This document shows, piece after piece, positions 58,907 to 64,000 of a stretch of 64,000 bases of DNA. Position 1 is the first letter of the stretch. The number at the start of each line of letters is the position of its first letter. The DNA lies in NCBI RefSeq assembly GCF_000002595.2, contig NC_057006.1:3620028-3684027 (forward strand). Direction: 5' to 3'. This DNA comes from Chlamydomonas reinhardtii. Taxonomy: Eukaryota; Chlorophyta; Chlorophyceae; Chlamydomonadales; Chlamydomonadaceae. The notes below the pieces were generated by a model. That model did no database searches and was not told where the DNA came from. It was given only the letters and a program-made list of their open reading frames with translations. A program made the position numbers and the translations under genes.

Positions 58907-61900
58907 ATGGCAGAGGAGCAGGAGCAATACAATGAGGAAGCGGGCATGGGCGAGGAGGAAGTGATGGTGAGTGCCGGGGCCTTAAGGTCGCGGACGTCAA
59001 GATCGGCATTATGAACTGTTCCTTTGGAGTCCGCTCGTGTTGGGCGCTGAAACGCTCTGCCTACATGTCCATCTCCAGGACTATGGCGGTGACGGCCAGA
59101 TGGATGATGCCCAGGGCGACCAGGTGCGCCTGGGCGAATGGGGCGGGGACCAACACCGCTTGATTCTTCAGAGCTCCTTGATCGTAACGGGTCTCCTTGC
59201 ACCTAATGTTGGCACTTGCGAAGGTTCCTGCCCTTTCTGCGACGCGCGTACAGGCCGGGCCCGCCGCGGACGGCGACGACGCTACCGGTGCCCCTGACCA
59301 AGACACCGCGGCCGCCGGCAACGACGCTGTTGCCAAGCCCAAGGCTGAGGAGCGCGGAGAGGCTGCGGCGCGCGAGCAAGAGCTAGCCACTGCCGAGGAC
59401 GAGCGGCAGCGACACGAGGAGCTGCCGTAAGTGCCGCGTTGCGTCTGGGCCGGCGTGATTGGCAGCGGGGGTGGCGGGGGGCAGTGCTGGCAGAACGCAT
59501 GGCCTTAGCCCGCCGCGTGGCGCTTGCCCTCCTCCTCCTCCTCCTCCTCCTCCTCCTCCTCCTCCTCCTCCTCCTCCTCCTCCTCCTCCTCCTCCTCCTC
59601 CTCCTCCATCCACCCTCCTCCTCCCAAGCCGCACTCACACAGCGCAAGCTCCCCGCACGCACACAGCGCCGATGCCTCGCCCAACACAATAACCCTGTCC
59701 TTCACCCCCCCATCCTCCGCGTTCCTGCTCCTCTTCTTGCCCCCCTCCCTTCCTCCCTCCCTCCCCACCGCCACCACACCCACCCATGCACGCGCCGCAG
59801 TTCCGGCGAGGCCGAGGACCCCATGGCCCAGCCGCCCCACGGTACTGAGGTGTTCATCAGCAAGATCCCGCGCGAGGCCAACGACACGCAGCTGCGCGCC
59901 TTCTGCGAGCTGGCCGGCGAGGTGTTCTCCATGCGCGTGCCCAAGGACCGCGAGAACAACACCAACAAGGGGTGAGGAGGAAAGAGAAGGGAGTGGCGGA
60001 GGGAGGGAGGAAGGGAGGGACGGAAGGAGGGAAGCGGAGCGAGGGAGGGAGGGAGGGAAGGGGAATTATGTGGCCGGGCCCATGGGGAGGAGGAGTTAAG
60101 GGGTTGAGGGGAGGATGGTCGCAAGGCTGATGCGTGCTGATACGGACGAAACGTGTCAAGGTTCGTGCCGCGGAGTCTATGCGCACTTCTTTGGCATGCC
60201 ATGCATCGCCTCTGGTCTCCTTCACACCCTTCCCGCTGTTTACTCCCGCTCCCAGGTACTGCTTCTGTGTGTACAAGACGCGCGAGGGCGCGGAGAAGGC
60301 CATGACGGTGCTGGAGGGCCGCGAGGTCAAGGACCACCCCGGCCGCAGGGTGAGTGGGCGACAGGCTGGCGTAGGACAGGGTGGAATGACGGGGTTGCGG
60401 CCGGCGCCTGAGGGCCCACGCCTTAAGGGCGCGCATACCATACCGCAACGCCATAGCGTCCTAGGGACCGGCACGGGCTCTGTCCTGCCGTCTCCCGCAT
60501 GGTGACTCTGTGGCCGGTAGTGTATTGAGTCCTACCGCGCGTTGCGGCATGCGCTCTGCAGGTGAATGTGGTGTCGTCCATTGTGAAGAACAAGCTGTAC
60601 ATGGGCGGCATGCCGCGGGACATCACCAAGGAGGAGCTGGAGACACTGCTGCACAACGAGGTCGTGGGTGAGTGCCGCGCCGTGCCGCCGTCCCCGGGGA
60701 ATTCGTGAAAGGGCTGTGCCAGTGTTGTGGAGTGGCGGAAGCACGAGACCCGCACGGGGCCATGGTGGCTTGCCATGTAGCGCGATAAGCCCCACCCGCC
60801 CCCGGATACCTCGTGCGCTCAATCTTCTGAGCCTGCACCGCATTCCCGGCTTACGCCGCGCCCTCACGCCCTAAATGCAAATCGCTCGCACAGGCCTGGA
60901 GAAGGTAGAGGTGATGATGGACAAGGAGACCAACCAGGCGCGCGGCTTTGGCTTTGTGGCCTTCTACAACAACGCCGCCGCCACGCTGGCGCTGCGCCGC
61001 CTGTCGCGCCCCGAGTTCCGGCTGCGCGGGCACACGGTGCAGGTCATGTGGGCAGACCCCAAGCGCGACGAGATCGGCACGGAGCGGGTGAGGGAGCGGG
61101 GGTGTGGGCGTGGGCATCGGGGGGCCTGGGCATCAGGGGTGTGTGCGTGTGTGTGTGTTTGCTGGGGGAGGAGAGCGGGGATAGGGTCAGTCTTGGGGGG
61201 TCCTGGAGTGCTTACTTGATGCCCGTCCGTCAACCTGGCCTGCTGTTGAAACCCGCGCCTCCCGCCCCTCGTCCCTGCCGCGCGAACACCCACCCACCCA
61301 GGTCAAGTCCATTTACGTGGGCAACCTGCCTGAGCACTACACGGAGGAGGACCTGAGGAAGATATTCTGCCAGTATGGCACGGTGAGCGCTGGGGCTGTG
61401 CTTGTGTGTGTACGCGGGTGTGTTCGAACAGCATACAGGGAAGTGAACATGCAAGGACGCCAAGCGCGTCTGTATGTGGAGGGGGCGCGGGTCGGGCTGC
61501 AGCCGGGCGGCGGCGGCAGGCGGCCTTGGACCTGGCATGACGGGCCGCATAGTTGCACGTACCGTTCGCCTTCGCCTGACTCCTTGCTTTTGTTGGCACC
61601 TCGACCTTATCTACTCCAACCCGCCCCCCCTTAACCAGTCATGAATGTAACCCCTCCGACGTCGGCACCTCATACTTGTGATCTAATCACTTTCAACGGC
61701 TACTCCCGCTCCCCAGGTGGACCGTGTGACGCTGCTGTACATGCCGGACGAGCCCACCAAGCTGCGCAACTACGCCTTCATTAACTTCCTGGAGCGGGCC
61801 GCGGCCACGAAGGCCGTGGCGGAGGCGGAGGCCAACCCCAAGAAGCACATCCTGCAGGAGCGCGAGCTGCTGGTAGGGGTGGGGAGGCGAGGGAGGGAGG

Positions 61901-63884
61901 GAGGAGGGATGGAGGGAGAGCGAGGCAGGAGAGGGATGGAATGGGGGGCGAGGAAAGATGAACGGGAGGGGTAATGGGAAGTGCGCATTTGCACCTCTCG
62001 CCGGGTTCGCCATTCTATCTCCATCCAGCCCCAGCTCGCTGACCTGCCCTCCCGGTGCCTTGTTCCCCACCCGCCGCCGACTGCAGGTGCACATGGCCAA
62101 GCCGCAGGCCAACCGCGACGACGGCAGCGGCGCCGGCTATGGCGGGCCGGGCTTTGGCATGTACGGCCGTGGCTACGGCCCCGCCGGGTACGGCGGATAC
62201 GCCCCGCGCGGCGGCTACATGCCGGGCGGCCGAGGTGGGGCCGGGGCAGTGCGGGGTAGTGGCGGGCACGCGTGCCCGCACGAAACTGCACATGCTTCCG
62301 GGGTGTTGGGGGCCAAGTGGCCCTTAAAGCTGGGAAGATTGGTCCAGGCTGTTTCGGTGTTGCGGGCAGCAACCGCTTCTGTAGGATAATCTGATCGTGT
62401 TGCGATTTGTGCAGGTCGCGGCCCCGGCGGCCGCGGCCCTGGTCGCGGCGGCCGCGGCTACGGCCGCGGCGGCTACCACGGCGGCGGCGGCTACCACGGC
62501 GGTGGCGGCTATGCCGCGGCTGGCGGCGGCGGCTACGGGGGTGGCGGCGGCGAGTACTACGAGGAGGGCTATGAGGAAGGTTACGAGGAGGAGGAGGGCT
62601 ATGACGCCGGCTACGGCTATGCCGGGTACGGCTACGGCGGCTACCCGGGCGTGCCCATGATGCAGGTGGTGGTGCCGGCGGGCGGCCAGGTGCGCGGGAG
62701 CGAGGGCGGGGGTGGAGGGGCGAAAATGGGGGGTGAGTGGGTGGGTGCGGGGGAGGCAAAGAGGCCGGCAGGAGTGGGCGGGTTGGATATGGCGTAGGTT
62801 GGGGCGGCGGCAGGGTCTGCTGCCGCGATGGTGGCGAGCGCCGAGCAGCTGCGGGCTCCGGGCCTCGGGGGCAGGGGTGTGGCTGTGAGGCGTTGCAGCT
62901 GAGTGGGTGTGCTCCGCCTGCATCGCTTGGTCGTGCCGCCCACACAGTTCGGCTACGTCATGGGCGGCGCGGGTGCGGCCTACCATGAGGGCGGCGAGCG
63001 CGGCGCCGGCGGCCCCGTGCGCCGCACCGCCGCCGGTACCCCGCGGGAGCGCAGCGCTGAGGCCCGCGGCGGCGGTGGCGGCGAGTACGGCAGCGGCGGT
63101 GGCGGTGGCGGCTACGGTGGCGGCGGCGGTGGCGGTGGCTATGGCGGCGGTGGTTACAGTGGCGGTGGCGGTGGCGGCCGTGGCGGCGGCGGCGGTGGCG
63201 GCTACGAGGAGCGTGGATACGGTGGCGGGGAGAAGTACAGCGCCCGCGGAGGTGAGCAGGGATAGGAAGGGAACTAGGGAACGATGTCTAAGCACCCCGC
63301 CGAGCACTGAGGATCTGGCCTTGGGTCTTGTCATGGTCCCTGCGTCATCGGTATGGCCCGGCTCATTGCAGTTTTGGCTTGCGGTGCAACCAACAGGCGG
63401 TTACGAGGGTGGTGGCGGCGGCAGCGGCTACCGGGAAGGCGCGTACGGCGGCGGCGAGCGCGGCGGCTACGGTGGCGGCGGCGGCGGCGCGCCCGCCAGT
63501 CGAGGGCCGCCCGCGCCTCCGCCCCCCCGCGGTGGCGGCGGCGGAGGCGGCTATGGAGGCGGCGAGCGGGGCGCCGGCGGAGGCGGAGGATACGGTGAGC
63601 GCGGCTATGGCGGTGGCGAGCGTGGAGGATACGGCGGCGGTGGCGAGCGGGGAGGCGGCGGTGGAGGCTACGGTGGAGAGCGCGGCGGGTACGGCGGCGG
63701 CGAGCATGGCGGCTACAGCGGTGGAGGTGGCGGTCGTGGCGGCGGTGGCGGGGGAGGCTACAGCCAGCCGCCGCCGCCGCCCAGCCGGCCGGCGGCGGCG
63801 CCGCCGGCTCCCGGTGGGTCTTACATGGGCAGCAGCTCTGGTGAGCGTAAAGCCAGCGGCACTGAGCTAGGCCACTACTGTTGA
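58907..63884 (+). CDS. hnRNP Q/R (SYNCRIP)-like RNA-binding protein, three RRMs and RGG tail
   Basis: Likely nuclear/cytoplasmic mRNA-binding protein. Exons: 58907-58966, 59079-59123, 59254-59426, 59801-59971, 60256-60349, 60562-60667, 60894-61087, 61302-61382, 61717-61872, 62087-62234, 62415-62689, 62948-63251, 63397-63884; 764 residues. The N-terminus is acidic. RRM1 (~106-182): EVFISKIP, YCFCVY. RRM2 (~190-270): KLYMGGMP, RGFGFVAF. RRM3 (~282-365): SIYVGNLP, RNYAFINF. The three-RRM order and the spacing of RRM1-RRM2-RRM3 match the hnRNP Q/R family. The C-terminal ~400 residues are Gly-rich RGG, GGYGGG and GERGGY repeats with a Tyr/Glu block (YYEEGYEEGYEEEEGY) and a Pro-rich patch, typical of phase-separating tails. 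The end is either the stop at 63882-63884 or a splice at TCTG|GTGAGC (63840) into sequence beyond the window. Confidence 0.9.
59527..59608 (+). repeat. (TCC)27 microsatellite in hnRNP intron 3
   Basis: Pure CCT/TCC run of about 80 bases in the intron 59427-59800. It gives poly-Ser, poly-Leu and poly-Glu shadow frames. Confidence 0.95.
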
Positions 63885-64000
63885 CCAGCGTAGCGCAAGA
63901 TATCCGTGCTGCTACGTGCAGCCCATATGAGCTGTGTTGTGAATGGGTCCGACTTCTTGCGTTTTGTGCTGCGCCACTTGCATGCGAATGTTGGCAGTCA

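Noticed and set aside
59383-59840. Poly-Gly, poly-Glu or poly-Leu proteins near 59.5 kb
   Set aside because: They are translations of the (TCC)n microsatellite in hnRNP intron 3.

Overview
The window is nuclear DNA of a volvocine green alga close to Chlamydomonas reinhardtii. The evidence is very GC-rich coding sequence, many short introns with GTGAGT/GTGCGT donors, TGTAA poly(A) signals, Ala/Gly/Gln/Ser-rich insertions inside conserved domains, many CA/GT microsatellites, and a spliced phosphoglycolate phosphatase that reads as near-identical to Chlamydomonas PGP1. All gene models were made by eye by joining conserved peptide blocks through GT-AG splice sites and checking that the reading phase closes. 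Exon ends should be right to within 1-3 bases. No transcript evidence was available.

Layout. 1-861: last exons of an MCT-1/Tma20 (MCTS1) gene, entering from the left (+). 2420-11616: giant RPAP1/MINIYO gene (-). 11926-16399: chloroplast phosphoglycolate phosphatase PGP1 (+). 17302-21672: an unrecognised 508-residue protein built from two copies of a Cys/His/Trp unit (-). 22.2-23.8 kb: a gene-poor stretch with a degraded-looking leucine-rich-repeat-like fragment. 24179-34441: a kinesin of the kinesin-4 type with about 2,000 residues of stalk and tail (-). 34898-35680: mitochondrial ribosomal protein mL53 (+). 36455-40849: flavin-containing monooxygenase (+). 41670-42594: small predicted thylakoid-lumen protein of unknown function (+). 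43682-47853: F-box/Sel1-repeat protein (-). 48098-51169: SP1/MUL1-type membrane RING E3 ligase (+). 52495-56680: Ser/Thr kinase with a very long disordered tail (+). 58907-63884: hnRNP Q/R-like protein with three RRMs and a long RGG/GERGGY tail (+).

The genes are not an operon-like system. They are ordinary eukaryotic neighbours, but three pairs are divergent with short gaps between start codons: RPAP1/PGP1 (about 310 bp), kinesin/mL53 (about 460 bp) and F-box/SP1-like E3 (about 245 bp). The last pair would place two ubiquitin-ligase components on one bidirectional promoter. The most novel items are the two-unit Cys/His/Trp protein, a ~55-bp dispersed repeat present in four copies in both orientations, two apparent GC-AG introns with the same donor in the kinesin gene, the small lumen protein with a 15-nt microexon, and RGG codons in the hnRNP that repeatedly spell consensus splice donors. 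I found no rRNA or tRNA gene, CRISPR array, insertion sequence or viral element.
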